Position numbers and translations under genes: made by a program | The notes under the pieces: model-generated | The model's input: only the letters and a program-made list of their open reading frames with translations | Database searches by the model: none | Told to the model about the DNA's origin: nothing | In this document: positions 1-10,310 of the stretch, piece after piece | Layout: each line of letters opens with the position of its first letter | How positions within the stretch are numbered: the first letter of the stretch is position 1 | DNA from: Pseudofabraea citricarpa | Lineage: Eukaryota; Ascomycota; Leotiomycetes; Helotiales; Dermateaceae | NCBI GenBank assembly: GCA_029641185.1 | Contig: JAPWGK010000018.1 | Coordinates: 372,001-436,000, forward strand | Length of the DNA: 64,000 nt | Direction: 5' to 3'

Positions 1-2639
1 ATATTATTATCGCTACCCTAAAGTACCGATTTTGCTACTAAGAATATTATTAAACACGCGTTTATTTACTAAAATAACTATTAGGATATTATAATATAAT
101 ACCAGGCTAATAGTAAGCTTACTAAAGCGAAAGCTAACGGGTTACTTTAATATATACGAGAAATAATAAAGTTTTATAAAAGCGTACGAATAATATTATT
201 AGAGGATCGTATAAAAGCTATAAAAATAAAAATTAATAAGAACTTATAAGGAATTTAGGATATATTATATTACCTACGTAATATAATATTAACTAGTATA
301 AGATAAGTAGGTAAAACGCGATTAATATAAGTTATTTAAATTCTCTTAAGAGAAATCTAGAAGATAATAAAATAAGTTATTACTAAAATATTAACTAATA
401 TTAATATATTTATCTTAGCTAGAATAATCTACCTAGATAAATTAAAGGATAAATACTTAAGAGTTAAAATATAAGATAAAATAATTATTTAAGCCTTTTA
501 TATAATATCTAAATAAACCCTAAGAGTAATTATAAATATTATTAATAATAGAATAATAAAATAAGATATTATAATTAGTATAATCTTATAACTTATATTA
601 AGGGATATAAATATTTTTCTTAAATATTCTACTAATAAATAAAAATTATTATAATATAAAATATAATAACTAAAAGCTTTAAGAAATAAGATTATAATTA
701 CTTTAAAAGCTTATAATATAATAGTATATAAGATAAAAGTAACCTTAATAGATATATTAGATACTAGGAAAAAGAAGGAGATATATATATTATTAAAAGA
801 GAATAATTATATATTTTATTTAGAAGTAATAATATCTTACCTAAGATAACTAATATATTATTATATTATTATAAAGTTATTTACCTTAATTATTATCGAT
901 TTTAGTTATCTAAAGAATATAAACTTAGTAATCTTATATAAGATTATAAGAAAAAGAAAATATTTATTATACTAATTATATAATCGAATTATACGAATTT
1001 TATAATACCTAAGATATTAAAAATATAATTATACTAGAACTTAATATTTTTCTCTTATTAAGTATTTATAATACGCTAGTAATTATAGTTACTAGGAATA
1101 TAAAGTTACTTTTAAATAATATACTAATTATAATAAGAAATATATCTCTTAGAATAATTAATATAAAATTAAAAGAAGAAAGCGTATTATAATTAAGATA
1201 AAACTTAGAGTAAAAAAGTATTTTATCTTTTACTCGCGTATATTACTAAGAGTAGATATAATTAAATAAGATATAAGTATAATATAAAAAGACTAAGAAT
1301 AAAGTATACTAAAATAATACTAGGAATTATACTAATATTAGGAGAGATTACTAGAGACCCTAATAAAACGTATTAAAAGAAAAAGAAGTTAAACGCGCTT
1401 AATAATAATAATACGAATAATTAATAAGAATAAGAAAACCTTATATAATATAAGAATAAAAATAAAAGTATTAGAATTTAATAAATATATCTAAATACTA
1501 AGATAAGATTAATTATAAGTAGTTAACTTAAACTTATAATACTCGAGTTTTATCTCTATAAAATTTTTCCTAAGTATTAAGAAGTATATTCTAATAACTA
1601 ACTAAACTATAAGGATTTTTATAAGACTAAATAGAAATATATAACCGACTTAATTACTTAGAACGAAAGTATAAAAGAGAAGAAACTAGAAATAAAAAAA
1701 AAAAATAAAAAAATAATATTTCTAGAATATTAAAGAGACTAAGAGGTTAATAAAAATTCCTTAACTAAAAATACTTATTATACTAAAAGTTATTCTTAAA
1801 ATAAAAAAGAAGATAAAAAAAAGTTTTATTTATTAGAAGAAAAAGAATAATATCCTAGATAATAATTTCTTTAAAATAAACTCGAATCTAAAAGATCTTA
1901 TTATACTAAATATAAACTTAATTAAGATAATATTTTTATAAAACGCTTAGGAACGAAAGTTATTCCTTATAATAATATAAGTTATAAGCCTAGTAAAAAA
2001 GAAACTTATCTTTCTAATAAGAGGAAAAAGAATAATAAGATTATTATTAATATAAGTAATAAATATAAGATAAATATTAATCGTATTACTTAATATAAAG
2101 AGATCTCTTATTTAACCTAGCTAAAACGAGAGTAATAATATTATAAGCTTAGATTTTATAAATATTATTATTATATAAATATAAAATATAAGTAGCTAAG
2201 AATCTAATATAACCGAAATAATAAAATTTATAAACGAAATTATACTTCTAATAAGCTTACTAAGGGTTATAAGCCTCCTAAGAATTATAAACTTAGAAAT
2301 AAAAATCTTATAAGTAATAGAGATTAATAAGAGAATAAAGCGAAATATATTAGATAATAATAAGAGAGAAAATAATAAATAAGTATATATAAGAGGAATA
2401 TAAATAAGAAGCTAAAAAGCGATAATATAAAAACCTAAAATATTATTAATAAAATAAAAGAGATCTAGATATAATATATTAATAACTTATAAATTAAAAC
2501 TTATATTAATAAGAAGAATAAACTTCTAAGACTTACTTTATATCTTACGTAATATATACTAGAGATCTAGTTATATAAGGTATAAAGATAATAAAAATAC
2601 CTTTTAATATAAATATAAGAGAGTAAAAGAATTAATTAG

Positions 2640-5600
2640 AAGCGAATCTTTTTCTTAAGAGAATAATAAGCCTAAGAATCTTATAATATAATACCTAGAA
2701 ATCTTATATAATAATAATAGCTCTTTTTTAAGACTTTACTATTAATAAATACGATCTAGTATATATCTAAGAATCTTAGCTTAATAATCTTAAGCTTATA
2801 GCTACTAGCTATAAGGCAAGTAATATAATAAACTTTTAGCTAGTTATTAACTTAGGAGAAAATAATAAAACCTAGACTATTATTTATATTAATTAAAAGA
2901 TCCTAGTAAAAAACTAAAAGATTATATATTTAATAATATACGTACTAATAATTAGTATTATAATAAGAGATAAAATTATTAATATATATAATATCTATAA
3001 GTTAACTAGAATAATAAACTTTATATATATAAATAGATTCTTTTATTTTTACTTACCTAAGGAGATCTAAATAATTATATAATAAGCGTAATAATAATAA
3101 TAGGAAAATATTACTTTAGGGAATCTAATTATACTAGGAAACTTTAATATCTATTATAAATAATAAAAGGATCTAGAATAAAATAATTATAAAGAAAAAT
3201 TACTAGTAAATAATATAAATTACCTAGAACTTAGGTAACTTATCCTAAGAGATACGAAAATAAAATATAACTTATATTATAAGAGCTTTATAATTAACCT
3301 AGTCTAGGCTAATAAGAAACTTATATAAGACCTAGTAAAAATAATAATACTAGATAACTTAGATTATTTCTTTAATTACTTACTTATTAATATTAACTTC
3401 TAGTAAGTAAATAATATAACTAATAAGAGATATCTTCGTATATATTATAAGAAAGCTAATATAAAGAAGTTTATTATATTAGTAATTAAAGCTACTTATA
3501 ATATAAAAATAACTATAAGGATTATAAACTAAGAAATACTTAATAAATATTATATATAGCTAATATTTATCTTTTAAGAATACCTAGTAAAAATATCTCT
3601 TATTATAAATATTAACCTAATAAGATTAATCCTAGGCTTTTTACTAAAAATAAAATAAATATAAATAAAAATTAAAAGGGTATATAAGGCTTATATTAAT
3701 ACTTATACGGGTTATATAAAAGAAACTAAGAAGAAATATAATACTTTTAAGAAAGAATAAAAGAGTAATCTTTAGAAATTTAAAAGAGATATATAAAAGA
3801 AATACCTAAAAGATATCTTAGGGAACTTTTACTAGATATAAAAATTAATAAATAAAATTAAAGCTAAGAAAAACTATTATTTATATTTATTAGATTTAAG
3901 ATTAAGCGATATAATTATTATCTAAGAAAATAAAAAACTTAAAAATATTATAATTATCTTATTAGAAAAAGTAATAATACTTATAAAAAAGTTTTACTTA
4001 TTACTAGTATAAGCTAATATATTAGATATAAATAACTTTAAAAACTTATATAAGAGTTATCCTAAGTTAATAAAATATATACTAATTATAATATAAGAGA
4101 TTCTTTTTATAATAAGAAATATAAAATTAAGAAAGATAATAAAATTAGATAATATCCTAGTAGAAATACTTAAAATTATACTCCTAATAATTATATTATT
4201 AGTTAAGAGTATTTTTAAGAAAAGTATAAAACTTAGGTATTACCTTAAATACTTTTATAAATTTATTACGATCGCTTTATAAAAGCTAGGAAAAAGTAAG
4301 AAAAAGTATAAAAAGATTAAATTCTATTAACTTATTTTATTACTAAATATACTAGGAAAGATTATAAAATTTATATTTATTATTAGAATTAATTATCTTC
4401 TAGAAGAATAAAATCTCTTACTAATATAATACCTAAGAGAAAGAAAAGCTCTCTTATATAAAGTAATACTTTATAAAATAATAGATATTATATATAAGAT
4501 ATAAGAGGAAGAAAAATATATTATTATCTTTTCTCTAAATATATTAGGCGCTTTTAATAATATCTCTTATAAAAGATTATTTTATAACCTAAGAAAAAAA
4601 AGACTTAGAGAAATATAAGCGGGCTAAGTAAAAAGCTTTCTCTAGAAAAAAATAATTATTATTAAGATCCCTAAATATATTATAAAAGAATTTAATATTA
4701 AGCTAGGTATTTTATAAGGATTATTAATCTCTTTTATCTTATATCTTTTTTATAATATAAACCTAATCGAAATTATTATAATAAAGGTTATATTATTAGA
4801 ATAAATAAATAATATTATCTTCTTAGTAATAAGGAATTTTATAAAAGAAAATATTAATACTTTAACTAGGATATTTAGAGAATACTAGAAATAATTCTTA
4901 TAATATAATTTAGTTTTTATTATCTATAAATTTTAGCTAATATACTTCTTCCTTATTATAATAAGAAAAAATATTATAAAGTGAGAATTATATTTAATTC
5001 GCCTAGGGATATATATAATCTAGCTTATACTAATAATTAAGTTCCTAGGCTTTTATTTTAACCTAAAGTTAACCTTTATATATTACCTAGGAAAAGTTAA
5101 AAAGAAAGCTAATAAGACTATAAAAATACTTAGTAAGATAAAGAAGATAATATAAAAGATAAAAATATAAGATATAAGAATAATATATAAATCTATAATA
5201 TTACTTTTATTCTTATATAAATTATTAATTTAGTATAATTATAATAATAATTAAAAGGCTATTAAGCTAATAATAAAAGTCTAAGGTAAAATAATACGAA
5301 TTATATCTAAAGCTTTTACTAGAATATTAAATAATATACTTAATATTAAATTCTTTCTTATATTAATTCTAAAGCTCTTATAATAAGAAACTTATAAGTT
5401 AATACTATAAATTAATAATAGCCCCTAAGGGTAATAGATTAATATAAGGTATAAAAGAGATATCTTAACTAAAAAGAAAAGCTTATACTAATAATATAAA
5501 AAAATACTTAAGATAATAATAAACTAATAATTATACTTAGTTAAAACTAAAAGGGGATTTATAATATTATTATAAAATCTATCTTTTAGGATTATTATAT

Positions 5601-6350
5601 TAATTCTTAATACTAAGGAACTAGTAAAGGTATAATATAATATATTATATAAGAAGAAAAGTTTTTATATTTATATTAATAACTTAGGAATCGAATAAAA
5701 TATTAGGGTAATAGCTTATTATAATAAAACTAAGGATACTAGATAAACGTACCTAAGAATAAGTAATAAATCTATAGTTTATACTAGGGAAATCTATAAG
5801 CTTATCCTTATCTTTTAATTAATACTAGAAATAAGCTAGATATATAAAATATATATTTTTATAAATAACTAAGTAATAATATATATAATTAGGAACTCGT
5901 ATATATTAATAACCTAGTATATATTCTACTAAGTATATTATCTTTTTACCTAGACTTTTTATATTATAAAGATATATTAGATCCTAGTATATATTAGTAT
6001 CCCTAGAAATAAGATTATTAATAAAATAGCAAAAAAGATAATAAGAATAATAAAAAGGCTAAAGAAATAAATAATCTTCCTAAGGTAAAATATACTTATC
6101 CTTAAGACTTTTATTAAGAGATAAATACACGAAAATATATAATATAAGTAATACTTTAGCTAGCTAGTATTAAGATATAAAACCTAATTTCGAAAGCTAA
6201 TACTTATACTTATATAATATATTATTAAGATATATACGAGCCTCCTAAAAAGATACTTAGTATTACTAGTATAAATAAAAATAAAAAAGATAAACCTTAG
6301 GATATATTTATATTAGAGGAAAGTACTAGGATTTAATACCCCTAAATATA
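2640..6350 (+). mobile_element. RIP-degraded LINE (Tad/I-like) ORF2 remnant
   Basis: If A is read as a possible former G and T as a possible former C, landmarks of a non-LTR retrotransposon ORF2 appear in the right order on the + strand. Near 2672 the frame reads L-R-I-L-(Q)-Y-N-T-(Q)-K-S, the usual start of the LINE endonuclease. About 80 bp later, after a small frame change, comes D-L-V-x-I-(Q)-E-(P/S), the endonuclease I-Q-E-P element. At about 4800-4845 the reading L-E-(W)-(V)-(D)-(D)-(V)-I-F-L-V matches the reverse transcriptase active-site strand. At about 5665-5715 the reading I-Y-(T)-Y/D-(D)-(G)-L-G-I-E resembles an RNase H start. Spacing fits a Tad-type ORF2 of about 3.6 kb. The 5' part of the element should lie to the left. 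It cannot be functional. Confidence 0.72.
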
Positions 6351-7984
6351 ACTAATATAATACTAGATATAACTAAATAATAACTTATATCTTATTTAAT
6401 TATTTTACTTTTATTAATTTATATAATAAATTTAAAGAGGATATAATAAGCTTTAAAGCTAATATTAGGATACTTAATAAACTATAAATTATAATTAGAG
6501 CTATTAGTTTTATAGCTTAGACTAGCTTATTATTTATATATAAATAATACTAAATAAAGTTTAATATTTAATCTAGAGGAGAAAATAAAAAGTTAAAAGA
6601 AGTAAGTAATCTTATATAAGATAATATTAAGAGAAAACGAAGAATATATATATTAAATAAGAAGAGGAAGCTAAAAGAAACCTAAGGCTAAAATATATAA
6701 TTTATTAGAATACCCTAATAAAATAAAGCGTATAATATATTATTAAATTATTTCTCTTTTATTTCCTCTTATATAAACTTTATTATAATTAAATTAGGAA
6801 TTTTACTAATAATATAAGAAATAATAAATAATAAATTAATAGTATACGAATTAACTTTCTTTCTTCCCTAGGAAAGTTATAAGAGTTATATTAAGCGACC
6901 CTAGAGTTATAATAAAAAGAAGATAAAAGTAAGTAATAATATTATATATAAGAAAAGATATTAGGAAAAAGATTATTAAGAAGTTATCTTACTTAAGATA
7001 CTTACTCTTATAAGAAAAATAATAAAGATATATAAGAGGAAAATCGTAATATATTAATTAAAATATATATATATAAAAGATAATATATTAAAAGATTAAA
7101 GAAATTAGTTATAAGTAAGAGATAAGAGATAAGATATTATTATAAGTAATTAGGAAGCTAAGGAAAAACTAATATATATAAGAAAATAATATATTAGGTA
7201 TTATACTAGGTACTAGTAGCTACGAAACTAAAAAACTAGTATAAGCTCTACTAAAAATATTCTAAAAGCTTAATTTACCTTAGTATAAGATATAAAATAA
7301 TATTAATCCTAAAAAAAAAGTATATAAATTAGCTTACTAGGAAAAAGAAATTATAATAGGAATAAATTAAAAGGAATAAGTAAAAAGAAAAAAGTAATAT
7401 AAGAATATTATTTCTATTAAGTAATATAACTTAGAGAATTATTATCCTCTTTTATATTATTAGCTAAAGAATTATATACTAAAAACTATCTTATTATATA
7501 ACTAATTACGCGCGACTCCTTATATATACGTATATTATTTTATTACGTCTCTTATATAAGAAGAAATATATATTAATAAGAAGATATATCTTTTTTCTTA
7601 AGTACTAAAAATAATATATTACTAGTAAGTAAAAGTTTTACTTTTTCTTCCTCTAGTTATAAGAAAGTATAAGCTAATATAAATTAGATAAAAAGTAATA
7701 TTATTATTATCTATAAAAGCGATCTAATACGAATTATATACTAAAAAAAACTTATAAGAGTAAAGATATACTAGTAATAAACTTTACCTAATAATAAAAA
7801 AGAGATACTTTTATTAATTATTATATTAGTATAAAAGTAATAAAAGAAAAGGTAAAAAGCTAATAAGAAAGGAAAAGAATAAAAAAAAAAGTATAAGTAA
7901 GATAAGAGAAGTAAGAAAAAAGAAAAAAGTAAAAAGAAAAAAGAAAAGATATTATTATTAGAAAAAAAAAAGAAATCTTACTAG

Positions 7985-8280
7985 AAGGGCCCTAGGGCTT
8001 ATAAGTAGTAGAAAACGGATCTCGTAAATAAAACGTTTCTTTTATTAGATATATAAAGCTTTATAAAAGATATAAAATATATAATAAATTATATTTATTA
8101 CTTTTATAATATCCTAGGGAAATTCCTAGGCTTTACTCTAGATAAATAATATATTATTATTAAACCTATTATTTTTCTAAGTAATACGAAGAAGAATAAC
8201 TAGAGGAGGTTTATAATAGATATAAATCGCTTTTATTATTATAACTACTTTTAGAAATTATTAATACTTATAAGTATAAT
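7985..8280 (+). pseudogene. unidentified RIP-degraded reading frame
   Basis: From about 7985 one + strand frame can be followed for close to 100 codons with only a few stops, all of the TAG/TAA kind that RIP makes from Gln or Trp codons. It keeps protein-like composition (for example K-T-D-L-V-N-K-T-F-L-L-L-D-I, then I-L-G-K-F-L-G-F-T-L-D-K). The surrounding frames are far more broken. I do not recognise the family. It lies downstream of the LINE ORF2 remnant and upstream of the 18-bp tandem repeat, so it may belong to a second element, to an accessory ORF, or to a captured host gene. The limits are approximate. Confidence 0.4.
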
Positions 8281-8800
8281 ATATAAAATTATATTTTTTA
8301 TTATATAAATAAGATTATAAGTAAGAATAACTAGTAGTATATAAGTAAATTAGCCTTAGTATACCTAAGTAGATATATTAGTTAAACTCTTAGCTAAAAA
8401 AGATTATAAACTTATTATCTAGGATAATAATTTTAAGATAAAAAATAATTATTATAAGATCCTTATAAGCCTTAGTATATAATAAAACCTAGTAGAATAA
8501 ATAAAAAAGAATATAAAACTAATATAAGTATAAATAAGCGGATTAAATAATATTATAAAAAGTAATTATTTCTAATTATTAGTATAATAAATATAAGATA
8601 TTTTTAATAAGAAAAAAATCTTATTACTAATATTAAGTAATATAAAAGTATACGTAAAAGTAAGATTCTAGCTAGTAGAAAAGCCTTATATAATACTTAT
8701 CTTACTAGAAATACTAAGTCTTAGGAAAATAAAAGAAAAAAAAAAAAATAAAAGAGAAAGAAATAAGAAATAAAAGAAGCTAATTAGGTATATTAAAAGT

Positions 8801-8926
8801 ATTAGTTATACTAGAGATATTAGTTATATTAGAGGCGCTAGTTATATTAACGCTACTAGTAATATTAAAGATAATAATTATACTAGAGAAACTAGTAGTA
8901 TTAGCTAAACTAATAATATTACTAGG
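8801..8926 (+). repeat. 18-bp tandem repeat, about 7 copies, in RIP DNA
   Basis: Seven consecutive 18-base units can be lined up, starting ATTAGTTATACTAGAGAT and drifting to units such as GCTAGTTATATTAACGCT and ACTAGTAATATTAAAGAT. A partial earlier unit precedes 8801. In the frame of the degraded ORF to the left each unit encodes six residues of the form (I/A/T/N)-S/N-x-(T/I)-x-(D/G/E). The period is a multiple of three and the Ser/Asn-Tyr core is kept, which suggests this was a coding hexapeptide repeat before mutation. The flanking sequence is rich in A and G and encodes Lys/Arg/Glu runs. Confidence 0.75.
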
Positions 8927-9331
8927 GCTAATATATTTCCTAATTCGATTATAAGAGGAAGAGATAAAGGAAGAAGAAAAAAAAGAAGTAAATAAGAGAT
9001 ATATATCTAATAAAGAACTTATAAATAAAAAGCTTTAATCCTAGCTTATAAATAATATAACTAAAATATTACCCGAATAAGATAACTTTTCTAAGTAAGA
9101 AGAATTCTCTAATAATAAGAAGGAGGATATAATAGGGGAAGAAGTAGCGATAAAAGAGGAGTAAAACCTACCTATAAACCTAAGAGACTTATAAGAGAAA
9201 GAAGTAAGTAAGAAGAAAGAAATAAAAAGATAAGATATTTTAATAATACTAGTTTTATTTATATATATATTAAGGGAGGGGTTATTCGAATTAGTATTAC
9301 GAAGTAGTTTTATAGTATATAGAGCGAGGCA

Positions 9332-9346
9332 TAGGCTAACGGCCTA
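9332..9346 (+). other. small inverted repeat before the poly(A) tract
   Basis: TAGGC and GCCTA flank a five-base loop about 20 bases before the A tract, within the last, apparently unmutated stretch of the element. Some LINE families carry a 3' hairpin recognised by their reverse transcriptase. The stem here is only five pairs, so this may be chance. Confidence 0.25.
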
Positions 9347-9364
9347 GAACCTGTTAATAAATGC

Positions 9365-9390
9365 AAAAAAAAAAAAAAAAAAAAAAAAAA
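9365..9390 (+). repeat. 26-A tract at the element/gene junction
   Basis: An uninterrupted run of 26 A follows an AATAAA hexamer (9357-9362) by two bases. It is followed immediately by coding sequence of the dehydrogenase fragment; the last A is also the A of that fragment's in-frame ATG. A polyadenylation signal followed by a poly(A) run is the expected 3' end of an element copied from mRNA by target-primed reverse transcription. The orientation agrees with the + strand LINE remnant to the left. Confidence 0.85.
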
Positions 9391-9896
9391 TGATCTGTGT
9401 GCTCGCTGGTCCCGCAGCGTCTGTATCCAAAGTAAAGCCGTATACGAAAGGTGTGATAGGTAGAGCCGACGTCGACTTCTCCGACCAGGCAGTGGGTAAA
9501 GCCACTACGTTAAAGATCATCGGCAACACATTCATCTTGAATATGGTCGAGCAGCTTGCGGAGGGCCACGTCCTGGCCGAGAAGACGGGCCTCGGAGTAG
9601 AGAATCTGCATGCATTTATCGAGACTATGTTTCCTGGTCCCTACACGGCTTATTCGACACGCATGCTTTCTGGTGATTATCATAAGAGAGAAGAGCCCCT
9701 CTTTGCAGTTGACCTCGCTAGAAAGGATGCTAGACATGCCATGTCCCTTGCAAAGACTTCTGGAACGCAGATGAAGAATGTGGAAACCGCTGATCAGCAT
9801 TTGGTCATGGTTAAAGAACACAAAGGCGAGAACGGTGATATTGCGAGCATCTATGGAGCCGTGAGAAAAGAGGGCGGTCTTGAATTTGAGAACTAG
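9390..9896 (+). pseudogene. 5'-truncated 6PGDH/3-hydroxyisobutyrate dehydrogenase-like gene
   Basis: The 168 residues match the second half of fungal NAD(P)-dependent beta-hydroxyacid dehydrogenases (6-phosphogluconate / 3-hydroxyisobutyrate dehydrogenase family). ICVLAGP closes the Rossmann domain. A linker follows, then GKATTLKIIGNTFILN, which carries the conserved catalytic Lys and Asn of the all-helical C-terminal domain, then FPGPYTAYSTRM, and a natural end at EFEN-stop. The N-terminal NAD(P)-binding half, about 130 residues with the GxGxxG motif, is missing: the sequence switches directly into the A tract. No frameshift or RIP damage is seen within the fragment. It could be transcribed, but a protein without the dinucleotide-binding domain should not be an active enzyme. 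The missing half may lie left of the window. Confidence 0.8.
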
Positions 9897-10310
9897 AAGA
9901 GTTAGAGCCTAATAAAATGACAAGAAAAAATTCGTACCTGTTCATACACGGAGAGCACTGTGAATTACCGTAGACACTTCTTCTGCTGGTCTCGAATTAA
10001 CCAACCGAAAGATAATGTATCTGGGCACAATTCTGGAACAAAAGACTTGGAGCCACCTCTATAGTTCGCTATCAAAATTTAAAAGAACAAAAATAAGGGT
10101 AAATAGATCCGCTCTTGCCATAACAAATCCAAGCCGGGAAGCCAAGTCAACAAGAACTCGATAGCCAGCTCCCACATCTCAAGGTAAGAGAAAACAAAAA
10201 GGTAAACCGAAGTACCTTTCAAGTATAGCGAAGAAAAGGGGATATGATGCCTCCCGTTTCTCCTTTCAAAACGCCCGCAATGCATGCCGCCAAAGTCATA
10301 TTCGTGTCAT
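9897..10310. other. intergenic, no gene seen
   Basis: This stretch of normal composition lies between the stop of the dehydrogenase fragment and the stop of the minus-strand LysM gene. An AATAAA hexamer at about 9910 could end the fragment's transcript. The rest is probably 3' UTR of the two converging genes. No coding signal. Confidence 0.6.

Larger units (their letters stand above)
1..9325. repeat. AT-rich, RIP-mutated repeat block
   Basis: The sequence is extremely AT-rich and all six frames are closed by TAA/TAG. CpA and TpG are almost absent (I noticed only a handful, for example near 52, 2816, 4982, 6027 and 6128), whereas CpG, CpT and CpC remain frequent. This is the pattern left by repeat-induced point mutation, which changes CpA to TpA on both strands of duplicated DNA in ascomycetes. 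The change to normal composition is abrupt: the last few dozen bases before the A tract at 9365 already contain CpA and TpG, and the gene fragment after it is unmutated. The block continues beyond the left edge. It probably holds more than one dead element, and no intact gene is visible in it. Confidence 0.93.

Noticed and set aside
2142..2340. zinc-knuckle (gag-like) reading before the LINE endonuclease
   Set aside because: Tyr codons that could be mutated Cys/His are present, but their spacing does not fit CCHC cleanly and RIP ambiguity makes almost any motif readable.
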